Part shown: in pieces, positions 9,545 through 20,165 of the stretch | Layout: each line of letters opens with the position of its first letter | Numbering within the stretch: position 1 is the stretch's first letter | Assembly: GCF_964275155.1 (NCBI RefSeq) | Contig: NZ_OZ193413.1 | Coordinates: 930,001-994,000 of the forward strand | DNA length: 64,000 nt | Direction of reading: 5' to 3' | DNA from: Curculioniphilus buchneri | GTDB taxonomy: Bacteria; Pseudomonadota; Gammaproteobacteria; Enterobacterales; Enterobacteriaceae | The notes under the pieces: model-generated | The model's database searches: none | What the model saw: only the letters and a program-made list of their open reading frames with translations | What the model was told of the DNA's origin: nothing | Position numbers and translations under genes: made by a program

Positions 9545-12500
9545 ATGTTACCTTTTTACCTGATTATGCTGTTTCTTTTTGGATGGTTATGTGCCACCCC
9601 AGCTTTCACTGCTGCATTTTCTGACGAAAATCAGATTAAAAAAACTTTGCAACAAACACGAGATAGCAAAACTACTCCTAACCAAATGGCTATTATTGAA
9701 GCGCTTCAATCGGCCTTAAATAATATTGCTGAAGGAAAAGCGTCCAAAGCTAAAATAAAAGAATATCAAACAGCTATTGATGATTTTTCAACACTAACAC
9801 GTCAGTTATGGATTGAAAAAGATCGTACTTTAGATACTTCTATCAATATTAATTCAGACCTTTCTAAAAGAAGTTTGAATCAATTACTTTTTCAAGCTAA
9901 CAATCAATTAATAGATTTATCCGGTCAGCTACAACATGAGCAAGATCAAACATGTGCTATTAGCGATTCGCTCAGTTTATTACCTCAACAACGAACTGAA
10001 GCACGAAAAGTAATGAATGATATCAAACTTCAATTGCAAACACTACCAATTCCTAAAACTCCACTGGAGAAAGCAAAATTTAATGCTCTTCAAACAGAAT
10101 ATACCACTCGTCAATTAAAAGTAGAAGAATTAGATCTTGCACAACTAAGCGCTAATAATCGACAGGCACTATCTCGACTACGCACCGAATTCTTAAAAAA
10201 AAGTTATGATCAAGTAGATCATACTTTACAAACACTGCGAAATCAGATTAACAGTTTACGTCAGCAAGAAGCAGAGCAAGCTTTAGAGCATACTGAAATG
10301 TTGGCAGAACAAGTTGGAACGTTACCAAAGTCAATCAGTGATCTATTTAAAACTAATCGTGAACTCTCTATTACACTAAACAAACAAACTCAACGGATGA
10401 ATCTTATTGCTTCACAGCAACGCCAAGCCGCATCACAAATCTTACAGGTACGCCAGGCACTAAGCACGTTACGTGAACAAGCACAATGGCTTGGAGAGTC
10501 TCCAGCCTTAGGAGAAACCCTACGAGCTCAAGTATCTAGACTACCAGAGATGCCGAAATCACAACAGCTTGATAGCGATATGGCACAGTTGCGCTTTCAG
10601 CGCCTTCATTTTGAAGAATTAATGAATAAACTACCTCAATTAACTCATGGCATAGAAAATGATAGTTTACATCTGATTCCAGAACATCGACATATTCTTG
10701 ATACACAATTGGCTATCCAGCGCAATGTACTTAATTCACTGTTAACTGGTTGCGATACTCAAATTGTAGAATTAACCAAACTTAAAGTTGCTAATGGCCA
10801 GCTTGAAGAAGCAATGAAAGAAATTAAGGAAGCCGCTCACCGATATCTTTTTTGGGTAGCTGATGTCAATCCAATTAGCGTATCTTTTCCACTGCAAGTA
10901 GGTCAAGATTTGCGTCGATTGCTAACGTTGGATACATTTAATCAGATTACTAATGCACTTGTTATGATGTTTACCAGCCAGGAAACACTAATTTTAATAT
11001 TTTGTGCTTTGCTATTAGTTGGTTTTAGTCTCAGTTCACGCCGTCATTACTATACATTTCTTGGACGTTCTAGCGGACGAGTGGGAAAAGTTAACCAGGA
11101 CCATTTTTACTTAACTTTACATAACGTATTTTGGTCTATATTAGTAGCGTTACCGCTTCCGGTATTGTGGGCTGCATTAGGCTACGGTTTACGTCATGCT
11201 TGGCCCTACCCAGTGGCAGTAGCTATTGGATATGGTGTGAGTGCTACAGTACCAGTATTATTAGCTTTCATGGTATGTGCTTATTTTGCGCATCCTCTTG
11301 GATTATTTGTAGTGCATTTTGGATGGCCACAGCAACAAGTAAAACGTGCATTGCGTCATTATACATTATCTGTTGGAATGATCGTTCCACTAATGATGAT
11401 GCTGATTACCTTTGATAATTATAGCGATCGGGAATTTGTTGGCACTCTGGGAAGATTATGTTTTGTGTTGTTTTGTGCTTGCTTATCGTTGGTAACTAGC
11501 AGTTTAAAACGTGCAGGATTGTTATTATACTTGGACAAGTATGCAGCAAAAGATAATGTTGTAAATCGTTCTTTATGGAATTTGATGATCTGTGCACCTA
11601 TCGTTGCAGCGTGTTCAGCTTGTTTAGGCCGTTTAGCTACTGCACAAGCCCTATTGGCACGTTTGGAAACGTCAGTGGCTATTTGGTTTTTATTGCTGAT
11701 TATTTATCACATTATCCGACGTTGGATGTTTATTCAACGTCGACGTATTGCTTTTGAACGTGCCAAACAACGACGTGCAGAAATGCTTGCACAAAGAGCA
11801 CGCAATGAAGATTTATCTCAATCACAGTTGAATGAAGCTGCTGCTGAAGTAGATGAAAAAGTGTTAGATCTTGATACTATCAGTGCTCAATCTCTACAAC
11901 TTGTACGTTCCATATTAGCATTAATTGCACTAATATCTGTGATATTATTATGGTCTGAGCTACATTCAGCATTTGGGTTTTTAGAGAATATTACTCTTTG
12001 GGATGCAACTAATACCATACAAGGTGTGGATAACGTGCAACCGATTACATTAGGTGCTGTTTTAATTTTTATTTTAGTTTTAATCATAACAACTCAGATG
12101 GTACGAAATCTTCCTGCTCTTTTAGAACTTGCGCTATTGCAGCATTTAGATCTTACGCCAGGTACTGGTTATGCTATCACCACTCTGACAAAATATGCTC
12201 TTATGATTGTCGGAGGAATAATTGGTTTTGCCATGATAGGTATTGAGTGGTCTAAATTACAGTGGTTGGTTGCAGCCTTAGGAGTAGGGCTAGGATTTGG
12301 TTTACAGGAAATTTTTGCTAATTTTATTTCTGGTCTGATGATTCTATTTGAAAAACCAATTCGGATCGGTGACACCATTACAATTCATAATTTGACTGGT
12401 AATGTCACTCGAATTAATACTCGAGCTACAACCATTACCGATTGGGATCGAAAAGAGATTATTATTCCTAATAAAACTTTTATTACTAAACAATTTGTTA

Positions 12501-12853
12501 ATTGGTCATTGTCGGATACAGTCACACGTGTCGTACTAAACGTTCCGGCTCCTGCAGAAGCTAATATTGAACAGATCACCCATATTCTAGTACATGCAGC
12601 ACGTCAATGTCCTTTAGTTTTAGAGATTCCAGCACCAGAAGTATTTTTAGTTGATTTACAGCAAGGACTTCCTTTGTTTGAATTGCGTATGTACGCTGCT
12701 GAAATGGGACACCGTATGCCACTACGCCATCAGGTACATATTCTTGTGTTAGCAGGATACCGAGAACATTCCATTGAATTACCTTTTCCACCTTTTCAAT
12801 TTCGTCATGATAAGATATATGGCGAAAATGCATTTTATTGTCATATAAAATAA
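9545..12853 (+). CDS. mscM: Miniconductance mechanosensitive channel MscM (YjeP type)
   Basis: MscM is a large MscS-family channel that opens under membrane tension and protects against osmotic downshock. The 1102-residue product is full length (E. coli 1107). It has a signal peptide (residues 1-24), a long periplasmic coiled-coil region rich in Gln and Leu (about 25-470), many membrane segments, and the C-terminal MscS pore and beta domain with GLGFGLQEIFANFISG and KPIRIGDTI. Retention of this long gene in a shrinking genome argues for real use. It lies in the psd-mscM unit. The downstream neighbour is lost DNA, and no clear terminator is seen. Confidence 0.95.
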   Translation: MLPFYLIMLFLFGWLCATPAFTAAFSDENQIKKTLQQTRDSKTTPNQMAIIEALQSALNNIAEGKASKAKIKEYQTAIDDFSTLTRQLWIEKDRTLDTSININSDLSKRSLNQLLFQANNQLIDLSGQLQHEQDQTCAISDSLSLLPQQRTEARKVMNDIKLQLQTLPIPKTPLEKAKFNALQTEYTTRQLKVEELDLAQLSANNRQALSRLRTEFLKKSYDQVDHTLQTLRNQINSLRQQEAEQALEHTEMLAEQVGTLPKSISDLFKTNRELSITLNKQTQRMNLIASQQRQAASQILQVRQALSTLREQAQWLGESPALGETLRAQVSRLPEMPKSQQLDSDMAQLRFQRLHFEELMNKLPQLTHGIENDSLHLIPEHRHILDTQLAIQRNVLNSLLTGCDTQIVELTKLKVANGQLEEAMKEIKEAAHRYLFWVADVNPISVSFPLQVGQDLRRLLTLDTFNQITNALVMMFTSQETLILIFCALLLVGFSLSSRRHYYTFLGRSSGRVGKVNQDHFYLTLHNVFWSILVALPLPVLWAALGYGLRHAWPYPVAVAIGYGVSATVPVLLAFMVCAYFAHPLGLFVVHFGWPQQQVKRALRHYTLSVGMIVPLMMMLITFDNYSDREFVGTLGRLCFVLFCACLSLVTSSLKRAGLLLYLDKYAAKDNVVNRSLWNLMICAPIVAACSACLGRLATAQALLARLETSVAIWFLLLIIYHIIRRWMFIQRRRIAFERAKQRRAEMLAQRARNEDLSQSQLNEAAAEVDEKVLDLDTISAQSLQLVRSILALIALISVILLWSELHSAFGFLENITLWDATNTIQGVDNVQPITLGAVLIFILVLIITTQMVRNLPALLELALLQHLDLTPGTGYAITTLTKYALMIVGGIIGFAMIGIEWSKLQWLVAALGVGLGFGLQEIFANFISGLMILFEKPIRIGDTITIHNLTGNVTRINTRATTITDWDRKEIIIPNKTFITKQFVNWSLSDTVTRVVLNVPAPAEANIEQITHILVHAARQCPLVLEIPAPEVFLVDLQQGLPLFELRMYAAEMGHRMPLRHQVHILVLAGYREHSIELPFPPFQFRHDKIYGENAFYCHIK

Positions 12854-15800
12854 AAATGGATCGCCTAAATTATTATTTTTATATTTATGATAATCATAAC
12901 AATGAATATATTAAGATCTTTATTATTTATTTCTAATATACTAGAAATATCTCAGTATGAAATTAAATATTTGTAATGTTTTGAAAAGTATATTATACTC
13001 CAAAATTTTTTTTAAAAAACCATAAAAGTGTTAATAATTATTAACTAATAAAACATTTAATAACATAAAGACAACTCAAAACTACTAAGTAATCTCATTG
13101 TGAAATGGAAAGAATTGCTTTTGATTATTTTAATTTTTTGTATTTTTTTGTGTATGATCACTTATATGTAAAAATATTAGATAAATGTTATTATATTCTT
13201 AATTAACATCGTACTTTATTTATTAATAGATAGCACATATAAGTGTAAATTGAATTGACTGATTAAGATCAATAAAATTAAAATATTAGAAATATATAAT
13301 TTAAAAAAGAATTTAATTTCATTAAATTAGTTTAATATCCATTAAAAACAAGTATTTTTAAAAGATTACTAACTACGTAAATATTCGTGATTAAACATAT
13401 GTTATAATTAAAACAGGCATACGATTGCTCTCTTAAAAAAGAAGAGAGTCAACAATGAAAGATTATTAAGTGGTATGTTGTTATGTACTAAAATTTTAAA
13501 AAGATATTTCGATTTTAAGTATATAATCCATTTTATGTTAAAATAACATTTATTAACATATGATTAAACAATCTAAAATAATAGATATTCTTTATCTTGT
13601 TCACATTAAGCTAATTTTATTTAAAACGTAAAATTTTTAAAATTAAAGAGTAATCAATTTTACAATATAGCGTTGATTCAAATATATTTAAATGCAAGAT
13701 AGATACAGACTTATGTTCGTATTTGGTTGGTATCATATATGTTTTACACGGACTTTTTTTGTTGAATCCATAAAATCATTTATTTTAATTTTCTATTGAT
13801 TTTTTAACTAAAAATTACGTATATATGGAGATATTTTATTAAATTAACTTAAATAAAGATTTATGTAATTAATATGTAGAAACGTAAAGACCATTAATCT
13901 TCTTATTATGATTTATCATATATAATAAGCAATTAAACTAATATCAGTTCTTTATTTAAAATAAATGCTAGTTTTTGTTTTATTTAATTAGAATATGAAA
14001 ATAATGATTTTATCATTTATATTTGGTGTTTTCTAGAAAATGATTTATACTATTTGATAAAGATATTATCTTAACATTCTATATAAATTTTTTCTATTCA
14101 ACAAATAGAAATTTTTAATAATTTGAGTATTTTATAAGCTCTTATAGAAGATTATAAGAAGAAACTAATTTAGTTTATAATTAAACGTTAATGAACAGGC
14201 AAGATTAAGTACGTTATAACTTTTTAATACTAACCTTTGAGTTCTGTAAATGTTATTATGTTGGGTTGATACAAGCAACCTTTATTACTGTATGGTTTAT
14301 ATTAACATATTGAGATTAATCATAACATTTTAATAAAATGTTATAGGGATAATTAATATATAAATTTTATACTATAAAAGTATCGGTAATATTCAGGTGC
14401 AAAGACCAAATGAAATCTCTATCAAAAAAAATATATTTTATGTATAATATATTGTACTTAAACTAAATGATATAACAACATAACTTATAATAATTCGTTA
14501 TATTTCCTAGTGAACAATGCACAATAATATGTAAGTAAACTATGTAAATAAAGCTGATTTACAGATCAACGTGATATCAATATATTATATTAATGTGTAA
14601 CACACTATTGACTAATTATAATATTTCTAATATAAGAGGCTATTAATATATATATAATAATTATTATATAATAAATAATTAAAATTTTTATTTTTATATA
14701 TTATTACGTTGTTGAACAAAATTTTTAATTTTTTTATATATTTATAAAATTTAGATAACTATCGGTATAATTTAATAGAATTAAATATTCTATAAAATGC
14801 TAGATTGAATTAAAAATATTAATGCAATATAATGTTTAATAATGTTTAATAGTGTATTAAAAAGTTGTTTTTCAATTGACATATATATGCTAATGTTTTA
14901 ATCTATTAAAAACACAATTTGTTAATGTATTCCACGCATATTACGTTAAATCAAAATTTTTAACTTAATATAGAAATAGTTTTTCCAATGTATGTTCAAG
15001 GACAATATAAATAAGTTTTAATATTAGAAATTTACTATATTTATATACTGACATTTTTTTAGAAACTTCAATTTTCATTGAAAAATGAACAATGTTAATA
15101 AATTTATTATTACTCCATTAAAAACTACATATTAAAAATGACAATACAAGTGTATGTATCAAATTATGCATTTTATGCGTATTAGTCCTAGAAATAATAT
15201 TTCAGTTGTTTAAAAAGATTTTATCTTACACGACCTATTTGAATCTGTTTTTCGATCATTATATCTCAATAAATTACAGTGCTTTATTGATCTTAGATCA
15301 TAAGCATGATACTAACTTTAACGTTTTAATTTATTAACAATTTTTACTTGATGAAAAGACGGTACAATAATAAAACTAGTCTTTTTTGTATTTCTAATTA
15401 ATTAATACATACGTTATTACTACAAATAATATAAAAAACAGATAAATTGGTGGTATGTAATTAATTTAAAAATTAAATTTCTTGATTTACAACGCTATAT
15501 TTTAATCTTCAAATTACGTTATATAATGAATATAAGATGAATTAGCCTAATTAATTTGTTTTTTTAATAAAGTTAGTTTGGTAATATTATTAACGTAATC
15601 TTTTAGTGATGATAAAATTGTATTTAATTACACATTGTATTCAAAGTGTCTTTGAACTACGAATTTAAATTTAACAGAAAACCGCATATTTTCATGTTAT
15701 TACTTTAAGTTTTATCCAAAACACATTGGAGTTGAAATTTGTTTAAACAATTATTAAATCACAGAGTGAATGTTTTTAGTAGATTTTTCTCATCTATAAA

Positions 15801-16093
15801 TAAATATAAAAAGTCCATGGAGATGATATTCAAACATTGAATATCAATATCATATAATATTCATTATTACTCGTACATATTATCTATATTAATACGGTAT
15901 AGAACAAATAATAAAATATTTTTCACTGTATATCTCAGAAGTTTCTTTCACATTGAAGAAGAATATTTTCTTCTAAAAAACTATTCTGACCTTTTCAAAA
16001 ACGTTGTATATGCTTATGCTAATGGAGCATATTTCCATTCAAGCCATATCAATATTCACATTGAATGTTGAACTGTTTTTAATAGAATTTATT
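12854..16093. other. 3.2-kb desert at the position of cydAB-ybgE-ybgC
   Basis: In relatives cydA, cydB, cydX, ybgE and ybgC immediately precede tolQ. This desert has the right place and roughly two thirds of the expected length. Apart from probable cydA scraps (13692-14330) and the last ybgC codons, I recognise no gene. A 9/10 match to the FNR box (13259-13272, CTGAT-N4-ATCAA) and a TATAAT at about 13402 lie upstream of the cydA scraps, where the oxygen-controlled cyd promoter would have been; in AT-rich DNA both could be chance. A hairpin, CTCTCTT/AAGAGAG at 13428-13448, lacks a T-tract. Confidence 0.45.
13692..14330 (+). pseudogene. cydA: Probable fossil of cydA (cytochrome bd subunit I)
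   Basis: Two islands look like CydA. From the ATG at 13692 the frame reads MQDRYRLMFVFGWYHICF, which follows the E. coli start MLDIVELSRLQFALTAMYHFLF after a three-codon deletion and keeps the Tyr-His pair containing haem-ligand His19. Near 14265-14320, shifted frames read VDTS and then ATFITVWFILT, comparable with the VHTVASGYVTGAMFILG region around His186. The distance between the islands is about that in the intact gene. Everything is broken by stops and frameshifts. The call leans on synteny with the tol cluster; sequence evidence alone is modest. Confidence 0.42.
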
Positions 16094-16126
16094 GTATTTT
16101 TTAGTCTTTTTGCGGAGTTCAAGTAG
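16094..16126 (+). pseudogene. ybgC: Preserved last codons of ybgC carrying the tolQ ribosome-binding site
   Basis: The frame VFFSLFAEFK ending in TAG corresponds to the E. coli YbgC terminus KSIVAEFKQ. As in E. coli, these codons run into the GTG start of tolQ. The rest of ybgC (an acyl-CoA thioesterase of the Tol cluster) is gone. The GCGGAG inside these codons is the Shine-Dalgarno for tolQ, which is probably why only this end survived. Confidence 0.6.
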
Positions 16127-16809
16127 TGACTAATATGAGCATTTTTGATCTTTTTTTAAAATCAGGATTTTTAGTAAAAATCGTCATTTTTATTTTAGTT
16201 TGCCTCTCTATTTCATCTTGGGCATTTATTATCCAATCCTCCCGTGCTTTAATTTCCGCTTTTCGTGAAATAGAGACATTTGAAAATAAATTTTGGTCCG
16301 GTACCGAATTATCCCGTCTTTATCAAGATAGCGTAATGCGCCGAGATCTTATAACCGGTTCTGAACGAATTTTTTATTCTGGTTTTAAAGAATTTACTCG
16401 ATTACATTGCACTTCCTCTAGTTGTACTCACGAAACAATAGTTAAAAATGCTTCACGTGCAATGTACATATCAATGAATCGAGAATTAGAAATGTTAGAA
16501 ATTCATATTCCATTTCTTGGAACAATTGGTTCAATTAGTCCATATATCGGTTTATTCGGTACAGTGTGGGGCATTATGCATGCTTTTATCCGACTTGGAG
16601 AAATTAAACAAGCCACGATGCAGATGATTGCACCAGGAATTGCTGAATCTTTGATTACTACTGCTATAAGTTTATTCACTGCGATCCCAGCTTTGATATC
16701 ATTTAATAACTTAAGCTTAAAGATTAATAAACTTGAGCAACAATATATCAATTTCATTGAAGAATTCATTGCCATCCTACACCGTCAATCCTCAAATAAT
16801 GATATATAG
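16126..16809 (+). CDS. tolQ: Tol-Pal system proton-channel subunit TolQ
   Basis: TolQ is an inner-membrane protein of the MotA/ExbB family. With TolR it forms the proton-driven motor that energises TolA for outer-membrane constriction during division. The 227-residue product (E. coli 230) has an N-terminal membrane helix (LVKIVIFILVCLSISSWAFII), a cytoplasmic loop with FWSGTELSRLYQDS, and the two C-terminal helices with GTIGSISPYIGLFGTVWGIM and APGIAESLITTAI. The start is GTG, the same codon and context as in E. coli, with GGAG upstream. It is the first gene of the tolQRA unit, with tolR 17 bases downstream. Confidence 0.97.
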   Translation: MTNMSIFDLFLKSGFLVKIVIFILVCLSISSWAFIIQSSRALISAFREIETFENKFWSGTELSRLYQDSVMRRDLITGSERIFYSGFKEFTRLHCTSSSCTHETIVKNASRAMYISMNRELEMLEIHIPFLGTIGSISPYIGLFGTVWGIMHAFIRLGEIKQATMQMIAPGIAESLITTAISLFTAIPALISFNNLSLKINKLEQQYINFIEEFIAILHRQSSNNDI

Positions 16810-16826
16810 AACAGAAGAGATTAATT

Positions 16827-17249
16827 ATGATTAGAAAAAGAGCACGCAGAGAGATTAAATCTGAGATTAACATCATTCCATTATTAGATGTACTGCTAGT
16901 TTTAGTATTAATTTGTATGGCAACAGCACCAATTCTTAGTCAGAGCGTTGAAGTAGACTTACCTAATTCTGCCAATTCCAAAATTATCACTAATGATAAT
17001 TATCAATCTGTGATAATTGAAGTTTCTCGCTTAGGTCAATATAGTTTAATCATTAATAATCAACGTCAAGAGTATCTGCCTGCTGAAAAAATACTCACTG
17101 AAATAAGTACTCATATTACAAAGGATCCTAAAACGGTTTTTTTGATAGGTGGAGCTAAAGATGCTCCTTATAATGAAATTATTAAGGCACTCAATTTGCT
17201 TCGTCAGGCTGGTATTCAGTCAGTTGGTCTTATTACTCAGCCTATCTGA
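16827..17249 (+). CDS. tolR: Tol-Pal system protein TolR
   Basis: TolR is the ExbD-family partner of TolQ: a short cytoplasmic tail, one membrane helix with the proton-carrying aspartate, and a periplasmic dimer domain. The 140-residue product (E. coli 142) shows SEINIIPLLDVLLVLVLICM, with the key Asp in PLLDV, then a periplasmic domain containing VFLIGGAKDAPYNEIIKALNLL. It is full length and lies between tolQ and tolA as expected. Confidence 0.97.
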   Translation: MIRKRARREIKSEINIIPLLDVLLVLVLICMATAPILSQSVEVDLPNSANSKIITNDNYQSVIIEVSRLGQYSLIINNQRQEYLPAEKILTEISTHITKDPKTVFLIGGAKDAPYNEIIKALNLLRQAGIQSVGLITQPI

Positions 17250-17311
17250 TTGTTTTCTATTGTAGAAATCGTTAGTATCTAGCTAATTAGTTAATCAAAG
17301 AAGAAATTGTA

Positions 17312-18145
17312 TTGAATACTACTACAAATAAACATAAATTTAAAAATGCTATGATTCTATCAATGATGTTACATTTCATTTTAGTAATTGCATTAATTTA
17401 TCGCTCAATTTATCGACCTAAAGAAATAAACAAATATAGGAGTAACATTGCTATTGTGAATGCTGTGATGGTTAATCCAGATAAAATAATACAACAACAT
17501 TATTATGAAAATCATTTGGATCATCAACAATCAAAACAATTGAAAAATACATTATTATCTGAGAAAAAGGGATTAACAGAACTTAATAAACATCACTTTT
17601 CTATGCAAAAAATAGATAAACCAAATCAAAATAATCAAGTTAAGAAAAAACAAGTAGAAATAAGTAAAAATATTCAAAGATATCAAAAAAAGCTTCCTAA
17701 AGTTACAGTTCAAGTTCAATCAACTGATAATGTAAAAAAGCAGACTATTGTAGAATTATCTAAACAAACTACTAAAAAAGTAGATGATTTATTAAATGAA
17801 CTTACCGATATTAAAAATTTTAAAAAGATTAAAAATAAACCGTACTTGGATATCAATAAACGTAGCAATGCTAGATCAGAAGCAATTGATTTCTACAAAA
17901 CTATGATTAAAAATGAAATAAAAAAAAATTTTTATGATTATACTAGTTTTTTAGGGAAAACATGTCATTTAAAAATGACATTGACACCTGATGGTACGCT
18001 ACTTTCAATTACTTCTGTTAATGGAGATTTAGCACTATGCCAAGCAGCCATTACCGCAGCTAAAGCAGCACAATTTCCACGTCCGCCTGACTTACAAGTA
18101 TATGAAGTATTTAAAGATGCAATACTCGAATTCGTACCACAATAG
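17312..18145 (+). CDS. tolA: Tol-Pal system protein TolA, with shortened central domain
   Basis: TolA spans the periplasm and links the TolQR motor to Pal and TolB. Domain I is the membrane anchor (NAMILSMMLHFILVIALIYRS, about residues 12-32). Domain III at the C-terminus is well preserved, with NFYDYTSFLGKTCHLKMTL, TPDGTLL, ALCQAA and VYEVFKDA. Domain II is the odd part. E. coli TolA has 421 residues with a long Ala-Lys-Glu helix; here the whole protein has 277 and the middle is Lys/Gln/Asn-rich with no alanine repeats. The start is TTG at 17312, preceded by AAAGAAGAAA, and places the anchor at the family position. Confidence 0.93.
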   Translation: MNTTTNKHKFKNAMILSMMLHFILVIALIYRSIYRPKEINKYRSNIAIVNAVMVNPDKIIQQHYYENHLDHQQSKQLKNTLLSEKKGLTELNKHHFSMQKIDKPNQNNQVKKKQVEISKNIQRYQKKLPKVTVQVQSTDNVKKQTIVELSKQTTKKVDDLLNELTDIKNFKKIKNKPYLDINKRSNARSEAIDFYKTMIKNEIKKNFYDYTSFLGKTCHLKMTLTPDGTLLSITSVNGDLALCQAAITAAKAAQFPRPPDLQVYEVFKDAILEFVPQ

Positions 18146-18278
18146 CAGAACTATGTGGTAATGTTCTACTATGTAGATTCTATTACGTTAGGGTACAATG
18201 TCATATTATGTGACTAGATAGTCTGATGTATGTAACGTTGACTCGGCGCTCTCACGAAAATTTGGGAGATGAAATGAA

Positions 18279-19577
18279 ATGAAAAGGATAATTCAATCAA
18301 TATTAGGATTATTAATTTTATGGAGCTCTATACTATGTGCAAGCATACGTATTCAAATAACCCAAGGAATGGATATAGCACGACCAATCGGGGTAGTACC
18401 ATTTAAATGGGTATCATTTAATTCTATTAAATCTGAAGATATTAGTGAGATTATTGCTGCTGACTTACGCAATAGTGGTAAATTTAATGTACTTGATACC
18501 TTTAATCAACCGCAACATCCAACTACTGTATCGGAAATAATCTCAACTGTTTGGAAGGAAGTCGGTATAAGTGCTGTTGTCATAGGACAAGTACAAGCTA
18601 ATACTGACGATAACAGTTATATTGTTTCTTATCAACTCATCGATACTTCTAGTAATCAAAAAACTATTTTGGCACAAAACAAATATAAAGTTATGCAAAA
18701 ATGGTTACGCTATGCTGCTCATACTGCTAGCGATGAAATTTTTGAAAAATTGACTAGTATTCAGGGTGCCTTTCGTACTCGTATTGCATACGTAGTTCAA
18801 AAAAATAGTGGAAAATATCCATATGAATTGCTTATTTCCGATTACGATGGATTTAATCAAAAACTTATACATCGTTCATCACAGCCACTGATGTCACCAT
18901 CTTGGTCACCAGACGGTAAAACACTAGCCTATGTAAGTTTTGAAAGTGGTCGATCTGCCTTGTTAATGCAAGCATTGGATAATGGAATGATCCGTCAAAT
19001 TACAAATTTTCCGCGACATAATGGCGCACCGTCTTTTTCTCCAGACGGAACCAAACTAGCTTTTGCTTTATCGAAAACAGGTAGTTTGAATTTATATATA
19101 ATGGAGTTAAATTCAGGTCATATTCGTCATATAACTGATTGTCGTAATAATAACACAGAACCAACGTGGTTTCCGGATAATCAAACTTTAGCATATACCT
19201 CTGATCAAAGTGGGCGCCCTCAAGTATACAAAATTAATATTAATGATGGTGTGCCTCAACGTCTATCTTGGAATGGGACACAAAATCAAAATGCAAATGT
19301 GAGTTCAAATGGAAAATTTTTAGTTATGGTTAGTAGAAAAGATGCTGAACAACATATTACTAAGCTAGATTTAGAAACGGGATCAATTCAGGTTTTAACA
19401 GACACATTTATGGACGAAACACCTAGTATTTCTCCTAATGGAACAATGGTTATTTATAGCACCACTCAAGGAGTAAATTCCGTATTACAGCTAGTATCAA
19501 ATAATGGAAATTATAAAATACGTCTTTTAGAAATTAACGGACAAATCAAATTTCCTGCTTGGTCTCCATATTTGTGA
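18279..19577 (+). CDS. tolB: Tol-Pal system periplasmic beta-propeller TolB
   Basis: TolB is a soluble periplasmic protein that competes with peptidoglycan for Pal and contacts TolA. The 432-residue product (E. coli 430) has a signal peptide ending near CAS (residue 22), an N-terminal domain with GVVPFKW, and a C-terminal six-bladed propeller marked by repeats such as SWSPDGKTLAY, SFSPDGTKLAF and TWFPDNQTLAYTSD. GGGAG lies before the ATG. A gap of 133 bases separates it from tolA, and pal follows after 59 bases. Confidence 0.97.
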   Translation: MKRIIQSILGLLILWSSILCASIRIQITQGMDIARPIGVVPFKWVSFNSIKSEDISEIIAADLRNSGKFNVLDTFNQPQHPTTVSEIISTVWKEVGISAVVIGQVQANTDDNSYIVSYQLIDTSSNQKTILAQNKYKVMQKWLRYAAHTASDEIFEKLTSIQGAFRTRIAYVVQKNSGKYPYELLISDYDGFNQKLIHRSSQPLMSPSWSPDGKTLAYVSFESGRSALLMQALDNGMIRQITNFPRHNGAPSFSPDGTKLAFALSKTGSLNLYIMELNSGHIRHITDCRNNNTEPTWFPDNQTLAYTSDQSGRPQVYKININDGVPQRLSWNGTQNQNANVSSNGKFLVMVSRKDAEQHITKLDLETGSIQVLTDTFMDETPSISPNGTMVIYSTTQGVNSVLQLVSNNGNYKIRLLEINGQIKFPAWSPYL

Positions 19578-19636
19578 AACACATTAAATAAATGTGATAT
19601 AATATCACAAGATCAAAAAAATATAAAAGGTGCAAG

Positions 19637-20158
19637 ATGAACATAAGCAATATGTTGAAACAACTAATTTTTGTAACATTTGTAATAACTATTACTGCAT
19701 GCAGTACTCAAAAAAATGCTAATAACGATGACGAAAATTCTATAGATACCAATACAGCTTTACGTACAAAAATACTAAATAGCAATAATAATATATCTAC
19801 CGATGAACGAGCTCATTTACAAATACAAAAACTTCAGCACAGCTGCATTTATTTTGATTTAGACAAATACAACATACGTTCTGAATTTACTCAAGTATTA
19901 GATGCACATGCAAATTTTCTGTGCAATAATCCACATTATCAAGTCACCATTGAAGGCCATGCAGATGAACGAGGAACGTCGGAATATAACATTGCTTTAG
20001 GTGAACGTCGCGCTAATTCTGTAAAAAATTACTTACAAGGTAAAGGAATTTCTGCTGATCAAATCACTATTATTTCTTATGGTAAGGAGAAACCAGCCGT
20101 ACTGGGTCATGATGAGGAAGCTTATATTAAAAATCGGCGAGCAGTGCTGGTATATTAA
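19637..20158 (+). CDS. pal: Peptidoglycan-associated lipoprotein Pal
   Basis: Pal anchors the outer membrane to peptidoglycan. The 173-residue product (E. coli 173) has a lipoprotein signal with the lipobox ITAC at about residues 19-22 (acylated Cys22), then a spacer and an OmpA-like domain. That domain keeps the peptidoglycan-binding motif in TIEGHADERGTSEYNIALGERRA and the conserved end KNRRAVLVY. Presence of a lipoprotein implies retained Lgt, Lsp and Lnt/Lol elsewhere. Confidence 0.97.
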   Translation: MNISNMLKQLIFVTFVITITACSTQKNANNDDENSIDTNTALRTKILNSNNNISTDERAHLQIQKLQHSCIYFDLDKYNIRSEFTQVLDAHANFLCNNPHYQVTIEGHADERGTSEYNIALGERRANSVKNYLQGKGISADQITIISYGKEKPAVLGHDEEAYIKNRRAVLVY

Positions 20159-20165
20159 CCATATT

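Noticed and set aside
11131..12833. Several open frames overlapping mscM on both strands
   Set aside because: They are shadows of the intact mscM gene and have no independent family match or ribosome-binding site.
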